Source: Haliotis asinina
Taxonomy: Eukaryota; Mollusca; Gastropoda; Lepetellida; Haliotidae
NCBI RefSeq assembly: GCF_037392515.1
Contig: NC_090288.1
Span: 56,095,673-56,159,672 of the forward strand
Length of the DNA: 64,000 nucleotides
Reading direction: 5' to 3'
Under the pieces are notes generated by a model. The model was not told the DNA's origin and did not search any database. It saw nothing but the letters and a program-made list of their open reading frames with translations. Position numbers and translations under genes: made by a program. Shown piece after piece: positions 14,790 through 27,700 of this stretch; position 1 is the stretch's first letter, and every line of letters starts with the position of its first letter.

Positions 14790-17137
14790 GAATGAATGAA
14801 AGACTAAATGATACACTACGTCCATCCCTCCCAAAACATCTTAAAGAATGCACAAGTAGCGCTAGAACACATCAACTGTCCTTTTTAGAAAATCTACTTT
14901 GAGACATTTTTGTTTACAATATAATTAATTCAGACATTCTTATTGCATGCGGGGAATGGCATTGACATTAACGAAATGTTAACTGACACTGTCATACGCC
15001 CTTCCAAAACAGAAAGTTTAAAACTATCACAAAGCGTTGTAAATTCCTTTCCAGATTTCTCAAATAATCAGATCAACAAGGAAGAAAGAAGTTATAGAAC
15101 TATAACCCTTAAGCATCACAAGCATCAATGGTGGATCAGATCAGATCGGCGATATGTCATAATTTTCACACACATCACATACACCCTAACAATTTTTCTA
15201 AAATCATGAAACTATCACTAATACTTGCAAACACCTTTCACCTGATAGTATTTTCCCCTCATAAAAATTATAGGTGTATGTGAAAGATGTGAATCGAGAA
15301 TGGAAGCCAGTGAGCCATAACATACCAACTTGAAACTTTACTACAAATCTACTGTTCTGATACTGACACTTATAACAATTATATGACTTAAACTGAAGTG
15401 ACAAAATAGTTAACTTATCTTTTACATATAGATTTTCAGTCATCACAACAGTCAGCAAATTTAATCATCTGTTGAAAATAAACTGGGCTCAATCTTAAAT
15501 ACTAAGCTGCTGCCATATTGGCTACACTGGTCACTTGATGAGGTGAAGCATACGTTCAGGGGCTTTTCAAGGAGTTTCCTCTCCCCTCCCTCTGTATATA
15601 GTCTCCCTGGCGTAATGAAGTATATTATGAAGGGTTATGGTAAAATGTATGGTTGAGTCTCTAGACTACTGGTTGTAAAACTTCCATTTTTGTGGACGTC
15701 ATGGTGGCTGAGCAGGTTAGGTGGCTGACTCGACTAAAAAAAGTACTAGAATTTGTACTTTACTAAGAAAGTGTAGGCCCAAATATAATATGTTACATTT
15801 GACCACTTTCTAAATGGCATTATATAATCATCAAACATAAGGTATATTAAGGTTTCCTCATGTGGTGAAGCATTATCATATAGCAGTCTGAAAGGCTACA
15901 TCCAAGAATATTTGGTCATGTTTGGTCAATGGTATTCCTTCTCAAACAGAACACCAAAATGATTAAAGTATATGAATTTCTTTTTGTTGGGATAGCTATG
16001 TCAGCTCTTTGTCCTGAAGAAGACTTTCCAAAACTTGACAGGTCTGTTGTTCAAATAGACCTGTAATTATTATTACAAAGCACTGGGGATGTTTTTTTAA
16101 CTGTGGATGAAGATTTGAATGTGACCATTCTTACATTTGGGACTTGACTTTTAAAATATATTTTCAATTCTTGATCATTTTGAGTTTTTGAAAGGCATTT
16201 TGTATTCATAGGTTTTAACCAAAATACAATGATCAGAGAGGTGTTCAAAGTACATGATCTGGACTATCAGTTGTCACTCTATCATTTGTGGGAGCCTTTT
16301 TAGCTGGAGGGTTAGGGTGCTGACTGTGTGTTCTGGGCAGCATTTCACAACGCATTCATAACGCTACGACTATCATATCTCCCATGCTTTAATACAGACT
16401 TATGACATTCATACTGCTAAGATGGCCTTGTGAAACAGGGCCCTGGACACTAAGTGCGCTCAGTTCCTAAGACTACTGGAATTTTTCCTTTAGTAAAATG
16501 CAATATGACATTTCTGACATTTTACCATTTTTGAAAGGCATTGTATTCAGTGTAATACTTTGTTGATTCTCGCAACATTCACCATGCTGCATCCTGATGT
16601 TTCTGCTTCCTGCACTTCTTTCCTGATGACAAAGCAACAGTCAGGAAGTATCATGAATATGTGTGAGGTATGAAACTGACACATACTTCATCAAGTTCAT
16701 TTTTTAGTAGGTCAATGATTTAAAATAACATACCAGATAATCTGTATCTTTTGTGCCAACAGGGAATCACAATATGACAGTTTAAGTTGTAAATGTAAGA
16801 CATGATGTTACAATGGGTCATATTGCTATGGGTAAATGTCCCGACTAGATATCATAACAGTGAACACATGAAAGCAACATATTCAGGTACCATTGTCTGT
16901 GACTTTAGCTTTATGAACACTCTGTTCTGAAATGTCTTTTAGAGTGGTCAAGTGTGTTTTGTACTATACTTCCTCAGTAATGTAGTGATTCTCCTAATGG
17001 CTTGACTGGATTCAAACCCTCACTCTCAGAGTCAGGCACCTAATCACCATGACAACGAGCTCACACGGCCAGTGATAACCATGATAAAATTATCTGTATT
17101 AACATGATTAAGTCTATTTTATCATGTAACCATTGTA
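14790..17137. other. Non-coding host DNA between the Polinton and the Tc1 relic
   Basis: No exon is recognised here, although the missing first MTMR14 coding exon could in principle lie in it. There is a short SINE-like fragment (about 15,697-15,745, GGTGGCTGAG) and a MITE at 16,343-16,434. The rest is AT-rich and plain. Confidence 0.6.
16343..16434. mobile_element. Short foldback MITE (TTTCACAA... family), copy 1
   Basis: The ends TTTCACAACGCATTCATAACG and CTGCTAAGATGGCCTTGTGAAA are roughly inverse to each other, with AT-rich sequence between. A better kept relative lies at 35,722-35,812. Confidence 0.5.
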
Positions 17138-18658
17138 TACTCAACCAAAAAAGTTTAGCATGCTCGTATACAAATTGACATAAATCATATTATAAAAAAA
17201 ATAATTTGTATTTGCAAATCATACTATTGTTGCATTTCATATATCAGCTAGAAAATCACCAAAAGCTGTGTTCAGTGTTCCCAACAACATCTCCACACTC
17301 CCAAACAACAGAAGGTGGTCTGAGGCCACAAATGTCAGTATCGTGTGTGACCTCCATTGGCCTGAATCATAGATGTGCATCGACGTCTCATGCTATCAAC
17401 AACTGCTCTGAGCTCACCAAGGTTAATGTTACCCATTCCCTTACGAGTGCAAGTTCAAGGTCATGGAGGTTATCAATATGGGGGTGAAATTCTTGAACCC
17501 TCCTGCCAAGAATATCCCAAACATACTCTATGGGAGACAGGTCTGGGGATCTTGCTGGCTACTGCAGAGGTTGAACATTGTGCTGTTGAAGAAGGTTCCT
17601 GTTTAGCATGGCAGTGTGTGGCCTAGTGTTATCCTGTTGAAATGTAAATTGTAAAGCCATGATTTTGTTGCAAAAACGGGATAAAAACTGGTCTGATGAT
17701 TTCATCACAATATCGGTGTGTATTAAGGTTTCCCTGGACAACAATCAAGTCTGTTTTACCCCGGGCATGGATCCCAGCCAAACCATAATGCTCCCCCCGC
17801 CATATTGGTCGTATTCAACATGTTCAATGATGTTATTCACATCATAACATTCACCTGCTCGATGCCATACCTGACGTCTCCCGTCAGCAAAATTGATGCA
17901 GAATTGTGATTAGTTTGTGAATAATGTCCTGTTCCACTGTGCACGACGCCATCGTTAATGAATGCGTGCCCATTGTAAACGTGCCTGTCTGTGAGGTTGA
18001 GTCAAGGTTACCCCAACCACTGGGCATCGGGCATGCAGACTTGGTAGCGTGTAGGCGATTCATGACAGTGCAAGGGTGAACAATAGTGCCTGTATCATGT
18101 TGCAATTCATGGGCCAACTGTGGTGCACTGGTAAGCCTGTGACGTCGAGATGACGTCACTAAAAATCGATCTTCCCTGGGCGTTTTATGGGGCCTGCCTG
18201 AGCATGGACAATCTCTGACTTGGCCAGTTTCTTGCACACATGTCCAGAGACGTGAAATTGTCGTCCTGTGCACATTGAAATGACATGCTACTTCCTGAAA
18301 GGTTTGACCAGCCTGCAGTCTCCCAATGGCTTTGTGTGGCTGATTTTCAGACATGCCTCTTCCATGGCCCATGCTGAATGCTTGAAAAATTTAAACATTT
18401 TTGATGTTCTGATGAATGTCTTGGTGTGTGTGCATTAAAGCTTCGACCACACAATGGTTTTGTTCTGTGTGACACAGGAAAAATGCGTTTCCCATGATTA
18501 CCATCAACATTTGAAAGAAATGCATGTGCATTTCGATTTTTCGCCATGCATCAATGCCAAGAGATCAGTGTAAACTTTTGAATTTCAGACATGTTGGAGC
18601 AGGATTATCATTTTAAAGACTCATTTACGCCAGGGTGCTAAACGTTTTTGGTTCAGTA
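17138..18658 (-). mobile_element. Tc1-like DNA transposon, about 1.5 kb, decayed
   Basis: The terminal inverted repeats match over about 25 bp: TACTCAACCAAAAAAGTTTAGC at the left and the inverse of GCTAAACGTTTTTGGTTCAGTA at the right, with TA on both sides as the target duplication of Tc1/mariner elements. The length is typical. The transposase on the minus strand is in pieces (see next entry). It lies just upstream of the first MTMR14 exon seen. Confidence 0.88.
17374..18372 (-). pseudogene. Tc1-like transposase pseudogene
   Basis: The N-terminal paired-type helix-turn-helix DNA-binding half is open from 18,372 to 17,884 (AIGRLQAGQTFQEVACHF, HRTTISRLW, GRPHKT). The catalytic half lies in other frames: FADGRRQVWHRAGE and GGGSIMVWLG near 17,870-17,780, FQQDNTRPHTA (second catalytic Asp) near 17,620, and SPDLSPIEYVWDILGRRV near 17,545-17,490. 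The first catalytic Asp is not recognisable. At least three frame changes and one in-frame stop show that it cannot make transposase. Confidence 0.85.
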
Positions 18659-18744
18659 TACATGGTCTGCTGCCATATGCTCAATAAAAACATTAGTTAA
18701 TTCAGCCACTCAGTACTTTTAACCAAATGCCTTTTTTTTTTCAG

Positions 18745-21700
18745 GGGGACACTGTAAATGAAACATGCTTGCTGCTATTTGCCAAAGATTACATTTACTC
18801 TGTGAGTATCTAGTGTAATTCAGAAGAATATTTTTCCTCACTTCTCCAGTTCCTTGATTCCTTTTTATCGTATAATTGAACAGAACACATCAGATGATAA
18901 ATTTATCCACTTTGAGGGACTGATACAAATGATCTGGGTGACCAACTGATCCCATGTGTAAGCTCGCATGACAAGCAGAGGGCGTAGGTTTGTCATCTAG
19001 ATTCTGAAACAAATATATCCATGAAAGCCCATGCAAGTATAGAATATGTACCAAATCATACGTTGCCATGGTTTCAATCTGAAAATTAAGACAGCTTCTG
19101 GGCTTCTTTATGTTATGGTTATGACTTTAATTGACGAATAATGTTTTTGTAAAGTATGTCAATTTCTGAGAGTAGATGTTAGTCTAAGGTTCTGCTTATC
19201 ATTGTGGGGCAATGGCCCAAGTTATGGTGATTATTGTGTAATGTGTTGTAGATCATCCCCAACTTCAGTGGCGAGCTGTGTGCGCATTACCCTGGAAAGA
19301 TCATCTTGATGGAGTATGAGAACCAGAAAGACTGTCCAGTCCCTCAAAATGATAAGTACGCAGATACACGTGTCTACTAGCCTATATAGTCTGTCACCCC
19401 ATTTTTCTGACACCCGTTTGGTCAGATGTCTTCCAAGTAACGCCAACTGACCATGTGCTATTAACATATATCTTAATGATCACCTTTGACGTAATAAGAA
19501 AAGTAGTTTAAACTGTGTTGGTCACTTGGGGAAAAAGTTACTTCAGTAACTATTATTCAAATTTCTGTTTGTTTTGGTGTTAAGAGATGGGGGTAGGGAC
19601 AGTAAACGTAACAGCTTGCTGGTTAGCTCAGGGCGCAGTTCACATCCATGGCCTCATGTCATAGTAGTGTGGGTTTCAGGTTCACATGTCTGTATCAAGA
19701 AGACGCCTCCAAAGCATGAAAGAATAATAAAACTATTGTTAGTCATCATCAGACAATCCGGCTTCAAGATCAGAGCTACCAGCGTCTGTGTTGTCATCAG
19801 AGTCTAGATTGATCAAGATAGGTTGGACACATTTCCTTCATAGACCATCTTCAACAGTAGTCTACTTTTATTGTCTGAGATGACCTGATGACAGAGTTTA
19901 CTTGACTAGAGCTTCAGACTATTGGTTCAGGTGGCAACAGACTGAGCATGGCTAGGAAGCATGGCTTGTTTTCGTATAGAGACCAGAAGTGATAATTTGA
20001 ATAAAGCAGGTCTGATACGAGTGATTCTGAAATATCTTACTGTCAGTTTGTTCAAGTGAAGGAAACAATAGTTTGATTAAATCAGTAAGCTAGTAAGTAA
20101 TCAATAAATATGAGTTAATTGTGTGTTTATTATGCACTAAATAGATGTATTCTGAAATCCTGAATACAGATATATTTTTAAGTGGACTAGTCTTGGGGAT
20201 CAGTTACCTTTGTCAAATATATTTAGGGATGAGTGTGGCTTTGTGCTGCATGTTGCAGAATTGAATCATTATCACCGAGTTGGATACCACAAATGAACAT
20301 CGCAGATTGTGCCCATGTGGGGAATATTGAGTGGTCTTTACCACTTCATGATCTGACTACCCCAAAAATATTTTATTTGTTAATTATGCATTAGATGAAA
20401 TAACACTTGCTTTTCTCAAATGAACAAAATATTTTCTATTTCACCAAGTGAAAGCTTGTTCTCAAATGAACAAAATACTTTATATATTACTAAATGGAGT
20501 GAAAACCTTGTTCCTCGGTTTGTCAGATTTGATCAAAGCATGGTTACTTCTTTTGCAGAAGGAAGTCCTTCTTTCTGAAGTGTTATTTTATGTAGATTTC
20601 TTTTTCTAATCAATGATGACTTATTTCTAGTGTTGAGAGCATCTTCGACCTGTCAAAACTGAAGGATCTGTCGAAACAGGCAAGATTTGCTCGATGTAGA
20701 TCTCGCTTTGTGGTACCTGTCATTCTGTTTGAGGGAAAGGTGAGTCTAGTCTTTGTCTTGGTGAGTCTAGTCCTTGACCTGTGAGTTTACCCCAGTCTTG
20801 TGAGTCTTGTCTTTGTTTTGATGATTCTAACACTTGTTATGTATTCCTGTGGACTCTTGTTAGAGTGGATATGAGCTCCCATCAGAGGTGATATAAGCTT
20901 GAAACAGTACTCCGTCATAACCCAGGGATCATTTCGGACTGCACCTTTGCACATGCACAGGTTAAGGATGAAATGGCACATTAGAATAACACCGGGGGCC
21001 CCTTTGGTCCCTCAGATGTCATTATTTAGTTTTATGAATTCAAAACCTCCACAAGTGGAAGGGTGTTTCCACGTGTACCCTTTCTTGACAGCTTTGTGGT
21101 AGATAACCTGTTGAGATATCAACAGGGAACACAGTACCCTCTAATATACAGTTATATCGGCTAGGGACCCCCATCAAGTAAATCCAAAATAATCCTGTGT
21201 AATATGATACCTGTCTCAATTGGAAGGTCATGATGGTCATAATATGATTTTGATTGATCTTTGTCCACACACCGGACTCTGACTATTTTAGGTGACTTGT
21301 GTGAAATGTTTGTTTGTTTATATCACAGCATATCTGTAGATCGGCTACTCTCTCAAGTGGAGCTGAGATGTACGGCAGATCAGGATTTGATTTCTTTTTC
21401 TCAGGTTTGTATAGAGTGCATGTAGTTGTAGTTTGTTATCAATCCCCAAGAACTGGTATTGGCCAGGCCCCGCTGATATTCACCTCAAATCTGCAGCAAT
21501 TTTCCAAATTTGCATTGTTACCCTATTTCTTTGAATTTACAGAAAAAGAAAAACGTGACAATATCATTGCTTCTTTTTCTTTATACTTGTCAGGCAATGG
21601 TGCTTAGGTCATTGTCTTCACACAGAATATACTTGTCATATCTTCCTACGAACCTCTGTTCTACTACGGCCATTTCATGGTGCGAGACCATAGGATTTGT

Positions 21701-24700
21701 GACTGCTTGCAGTCAGATTTAGTTGTGCAATCAGCAATGTTGTTTCCAAGGTGATCAACCGCATGACCTCAGTAATTTCTGTATGATACTGGAAAACTAG
21801 AACCTCTTCCCCTGTGAGATGTGCACACGTTTCTTCTGGACAGACCTCAGGCTAAGTGGATCGATGACATCTCCATAGCCCTCATTGACAACACTCAAGC
21901 TAGCTATTAAATATATGTATTAAATGTATCACATCAAAGCAAGTCCCCGGCAAAGGAGGGATATTTCTTGCCCCGTATTTGCTTGCATTATAGTCAAGTT
22001 GAATGTAATTCGATGTAAGGTGTGTTCTGATTGGATAGTAAGAAGGGAGATAATTTGTGTTGCAATGTTTTGCTTCTGGAGGATTTTATGAGAACTGAGA
22101 TATATGGACGTATGAGGACAGAGGTTCGTAGGAACATAATACAAGTAACCTGTGTGGGAAGAGAGTGACTTTAGGTTAGAACCCTTGATAAATCTTCAAA
22201 GAAATCTGTTACATAATGAATCCAAGTTGTCATGTAAGTTCGAAATTTTTCTTAGAATGGTGTAGATATCTAGTGGAAACTAAAACAGCATTATTTAGAC
22301 AGAAATGTTTAAAAATGTTTACTCATTTCTGTGCAATATAACCAGCAATAACCTAAAATAAAATGCATAAGTTCCCCAGTGATCACACATCCTCTGCTCA
22401 TTGGAAATAGCCTGTCAACAAATCTGAGATTGTCCTCAGGATAATCTTGTTGTAAACCAGCTACTAGCAAAATTCTTTGTCAAGATCAGCTTTGTCATTT
22501 ACTAGCAATGAAAGACAGTACAGTGTAATAGTGATGCAGTTAAGTTGTAAGAAGTACTCACTGCACAAACATTATCTAGGGTAGTGTCATGTGTGGGACT
22601 TCAGGCGTGGTATCTTTAACTGTTAGCTGGAGTTATCAGACTGGAAAAATTATGCTTGCAGGACTTCAATCAAATGTATCATGGCCTTTATCTCTGCTGA
22701 ATCTGGTCACTTTTCAGCACCTGGTCCCCTTTTAAAAGTTGAATCCTGAGACAAAGAGAAAAATGTGTTTGTTTGTCTCATGCATGTTTATGATATGACC
22801 CAGCTGTAAGCTCTGATACTTTCTTGTTTCAGGAGGAGAGAGCTTCCCAGTGACTAATGGGGAAGAACCTGATGATCAGGGGTAGGCTTCATGTTTTGGA
22901 CATTTTACTGAAATAAGGCTGTTATAATCAGGGGCATTGGTTGTGTGTGATAGTAGAACTTATCTTAACGGAGTTGCTACCCCTTGAAGTGTTACTGATG
23001 CAGATGTGAATTCATATGGTCTGTAGCATATGGTTGAAAGTGGAAATTTTTAAGGCAGATGTCCTGAAGAGTTATGTCCCTTCAACTGTGTGATAGACCT
23101 CAAAGTGATTGCTCATAAAAGGTGCTCTCTTATACTATCACTGCCAACAGCCAGCTCCCCACTTGCTAGACAGTCAGGTCCATGTATGGTGTTGAAGTTA
23201 AGTCAACTTACTGATATGTTGACAAACAAAGATAATTAAAGTCTTAGTTCAGTATTGGTATGTTGAATAGTCTTATGAGTTAGCTCATTTCTTGCTGAAA
23301 GTAACCATGTCAGCTCTGCAATCCAGCACACTATCTGTACTGGATTATTTCCTCAGTCCTGACAAGTGCCAGTCTAGACAGATCCACTGTATTGCTTACA
23401 CACAGTTGGTTTAAAGTTATATTTTCATGTTTGTTTTTTAACTTACAACAAAGTTTCACTCCTTTGTATTGTGTACAGAGGTGGTCAGCTGTTTGACCGG
23501 TTCCGTGGCCAGGACAAAAAGTTGTTGAAGTGCCTGGATGTGGGCTATATCTGTGATCTCATGGTGGAGAAGAAGAAAGTCAAGTTTGGCATGAAGTAAG
23601 ATCATGGAGTTAATTTTCAGAAGCCATCCAAAATATAGGTTAGATCCAGACCAGGCAGGCAAACCCTGTGGACATCTTGCATGTCAGCCTGTATGAATCA
23701 CTTCATCATGGAGAAATGAATGTGAACCTTGCATCACACTCACAGCCTGTGTTTCCTCCTTTCAGCAAAGTCTCTGATCAACCTCTGGAACTGTTTGGCT
23801 TGTGTATTTGTTGGAGTGTATAAGTGCCAAACTGGGGTATTTTTACCTATTCTATGAAAACTTTTAAGACATACCTGCAATATGATTAGGTGTGTGGTTA
23901 TTTAAAATCGCTGTCTGACCGTCCCTTGTTTGACATGGGTTGATGTACCTGCTATGTCTGTTCAAGTATTGTGGGGGTATATTAACCCAGGTTTACTCAA
24001 GTTAAGTGTAAACCTTATGAATGCATACAGAATGCTATGTCCAAATATGGTTGTATGACAGGAATTCTACTTGTCATGTACTTCACGTGACTGGCCAAGT
24101 AGGCTGAGGTCATGGATGCATGAATACTTGCAGTATGGTTTGCAGCTATTGTGTTTACCTGTGGCTGACTGATACTTATTCCACCTGTTATTTCAGTATC
24201 ACATCGTCAGAGAAAGTAGACAAAGAAAACCGATATGCTGACTTCTGTATCCTGTCAGTTCCGTACCCAGGTCAGTGAGTGGATGTTCTGGTCTGAAGTC
24301 TTTGTGGTCTGTGGTCTGTATGGTTGGGTCTAAGATGTGATATCTGGTCTTTATGGTCTGGTCTGTAATGTATGGTCTGTATGGTCTGTCTGTGGTCTGT
24401 ATGGTCTGGTCTGATGTCTGTATGGTCTGATGTATGGTCTGATGTATGGTCTCATGTCTGTTGTCTGTATGATCTTGTCTGTGGTCTCATGTCTGTTGTC
24501 TGTATGGTCTGGCATGTGATGTCTGTATGGTCTGGTGTCTGTGTGGTCTGTTCTTTAGTATGATGTCTGTATGGTCTGGTTTGAGGTGTACTGTTTGTAT
24601 GGTCTTGTCTGTGGTGTGATGTCTGTATGGTTTGGTGTCTGTTTGTTCTGATGTCTGTTTAGCCTGGTCTGTGGTATGATGTCTGTATGGTCTGGTGTCT

Positions 24701-27700
24701 GTTTGGTTTGGTCTAATGCGATGCCTGTACGTCTGGTATGAGGTGTACTGTTTGTATGGTCTTGTCTGTGGTGTGATGTCTGTATGGTCTGATGTCTGTG
24801 TGGTCTGGTCTGTGATATGATGTCTGTATGGTCTGGTGTCTGTGTGGTCTGGTTTGTGATATGATGCCTGTATAGTCTGGTATGAGGTGTACTGTTTGTA
24901 TGGTCTTGTCTGTGGTGTGATGTCTGTATGATCTGGTGTCTGTGTGGTCTGATGTCTGTGTATTTGGTGATCCAGTATGGTGTGGTAGTCTGTATATGAC
25001 TTGAAAAGTGTTATAAATCTACTGCTGTGTGAAGAATTTTCAACAGAGTATTGTCTGCTCCAACTGAGCCAATGTGATTGAAATCAAGCAAGAATGTCCG
25101 AATAAATATCTCTGAAATCAAACTTAACTAATGTAATAACCTTGCAGATAGCCATCATTGCCCATCTTTAAAGTTTCTGAACAGTGTCTTATATGGTGTG
25201 ATTTTAGCTTTGTATGAACCTATGATTGAAAAATGGTCTGTTTGTGTTTTATTTACAGGTTGTGAGTTTTTCAAAGAGTGGAAGGAGAAGTCGAGCGCCG
25301 GGCAGACAATCTGGTATGACTGGAGCCAGGTAAACACTTCTTTTATATCGTAGGGAACCTTTAACTTTGGTGATAGTCCACTAAGACTGTACCGCTTAAT
25401 TGTGTCGAGGTCAAATATAGTTCCAGTCATACTGACCAGTAGCATTTAGGATTGCAATTTTTAACCTCTTCTTAGGCTTTTCAATTCATTGAAACCGAGT
25501 AAAACTGATATCTTGGAAATTCCTTACTAGACAAAACAACTGAACAGTGTCGGTTTGTGAGAATTGTTTTTGATTTTTAGGGTTTCAATGATGCTGCCCT
25601 GGACATCCCTTCTACACCGTTACTGTCTCAACTACCGTTTGACTGGTCCAAGTACAGAGTGAGTTATGTTGGAAATTAAAGGAGGCTGGACAAATGTAGG
25701 CACGTTGTTTCCTAAAGCGAGAATTTATGGATGTCAACTCACTGTTCTTGAGTATATTCTTTCAATAATTTGCTGAATATTCAAATTTTCTTGCTTCTCA
25801 CACACCTAATGTATGTGTGTTAACTGAAATGTACATAGTGTAACATCTATAATTCTCTCTACAGCATTGGGATTTAGTCCAGTTGACCCAAAACTACCTG
25901 AAGTTACTGCTTCATATAATTAGAGAGGGTAAGTTACATGTATTTATACTCTCTGTGTAGATATACTCATTCATTCGGCTCACAATTTACCTGTGAAGAT
26001 ACAGGTGTCACAACTGGTCTTCAGCAACCCAGGTTTATCCCAAGAGGCGATGAACAGCATTAGGTGGTCCGGCTTTCTGACTTGATTGACACATATCATC
26101 ACATACAAAATACTATCTGGTAGATTGATGCTCATTCTGTTGATCACTGGATTGTCTGGTGCATGCTTGATTATGTACAGACCGTCACCATACAGTTGTA
26201 ATAGTGCTGAGTGCAGGGCTATAGTAGAAATTTCATATGTCAAATTGCATGCAAAGAGAGCACATTGACTCAGTTTGGCATGGAGATTCTGGTGAGGTTT
26301 TCTTGTTATTCTTATAAATGAAGCATGAAATATTCTGGACTCCAGGAATATGGCATCCTCGATATCTCCAGGGTCTACGTTCCGAAAAGTCTCCACTATA
26401 CCCTGGATGCATCTACGGCTCAGCCCGATAAATTTATTACCTCCCTTGGCTGGCTTTTTATCTAATCAGGTGTCTACACTGGGAATTTGAGCGAACCAAT
26501 CACAACTCACTTTCGCTTTTTAAATTCTCTAACCGATTAAACTTGGCAAACAAACCATGCGTAGGTTCTCTGAAAGTATTAGATGGATTTCTTGCATATG
26601 TTTTAAAAAAGGTTTCGGACCTATAAAGTTTCTGCATGTAAGATTTCCCCAAATTGTGAGTCGCACGGCGAGCAAACCTTCGCAGTTGCAACTGCTACCT
26701 TTGTTGACACTGGCAAATTCGGTTATAACGGCGACCACTCTGATTGGCTACTGTGAGAAAGCGGAGTCAGCGGCCGACCCGTAGATGCGTCCAGGGCATA
26801 GTGGAGACTTTTCGGAACGTATACCCTGGAGATATCGAGGATGGGAATATGGTTGCCCTTGTGTTATTTGATTGAGCTAATTGAGCTACTTGTATTTGAA
26901 ATTCTGAATCTGCAAGTTGGATTGAGACGAACTGCTTTGAGGTGGTTTTAGTCATATCTATGTAGTCGGAGCCAAGAAGTGTCAGTTAAGGCTGTTACTT
27001 CATCAAGACTTGAGTTATCCCATGGAGTTCCTCAAGGGTCTGTCCTTGGACCGATTCTATTCCTGCTTTATGTGAACTCGCTACCAGCAGTTATCAACAA
27101 GCACGGTTGCAGCCACTATGGAAATGCAGATGACACCCAGCTCACTACCGTCTTGAGACGGAGCTCACTTTTGACAGACCTGCAGATTGTTGATGACTGT
27201 GTCTGACTTAAAGAGATGGATGACATCTAGGATGATTCAGCTCAGTGACAGTAAGACAGAACTATTGATAGCTGGCAGCCATAGGCAACTGCGTGGAGCG
27301 TCATGGAGTCTCAGGTGTCAAGGTAGCCTCATCTGTCATCCAACCCTGTTCTGTTGCCAAGGACCTTGGTGTATACATAGACTCTAATCACTCACTAGAG
27401 GCCCACATCAACCATCTCCGTAATGTCTGCCATCACCACCTCAGAATCATTAGCTCAATCCGCCGATACATCACCACAGACTGTGCCCATGCCTTAGTGA
27501 GATCTCTTGTCCTCTCTTCTGAAAACCCATAGCCTTCTCTTAGATCTTTCTTCCCTTTTTAATTCTAACTATTAGTAACGTCACATATATGTTAAACATA
27601 CATTCACCTTTTTTTGTAGCGCCTTCAGTGAGCATCGAATGCACAGTTACAAATACCCATTATTGTTATTATTATTATATTTATTATGATTTTGTTAAGT

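Noticed and set aside
24372-24563. Val/Cys/Trp-rich frame
   Set aside because: Minisatellite artefact in intron 7.
26979-27206. A host reverse-transcriptase gene
   Set aside because: The sequence is a 5'-truncated, frameshifted LINE with NADD at the active site.
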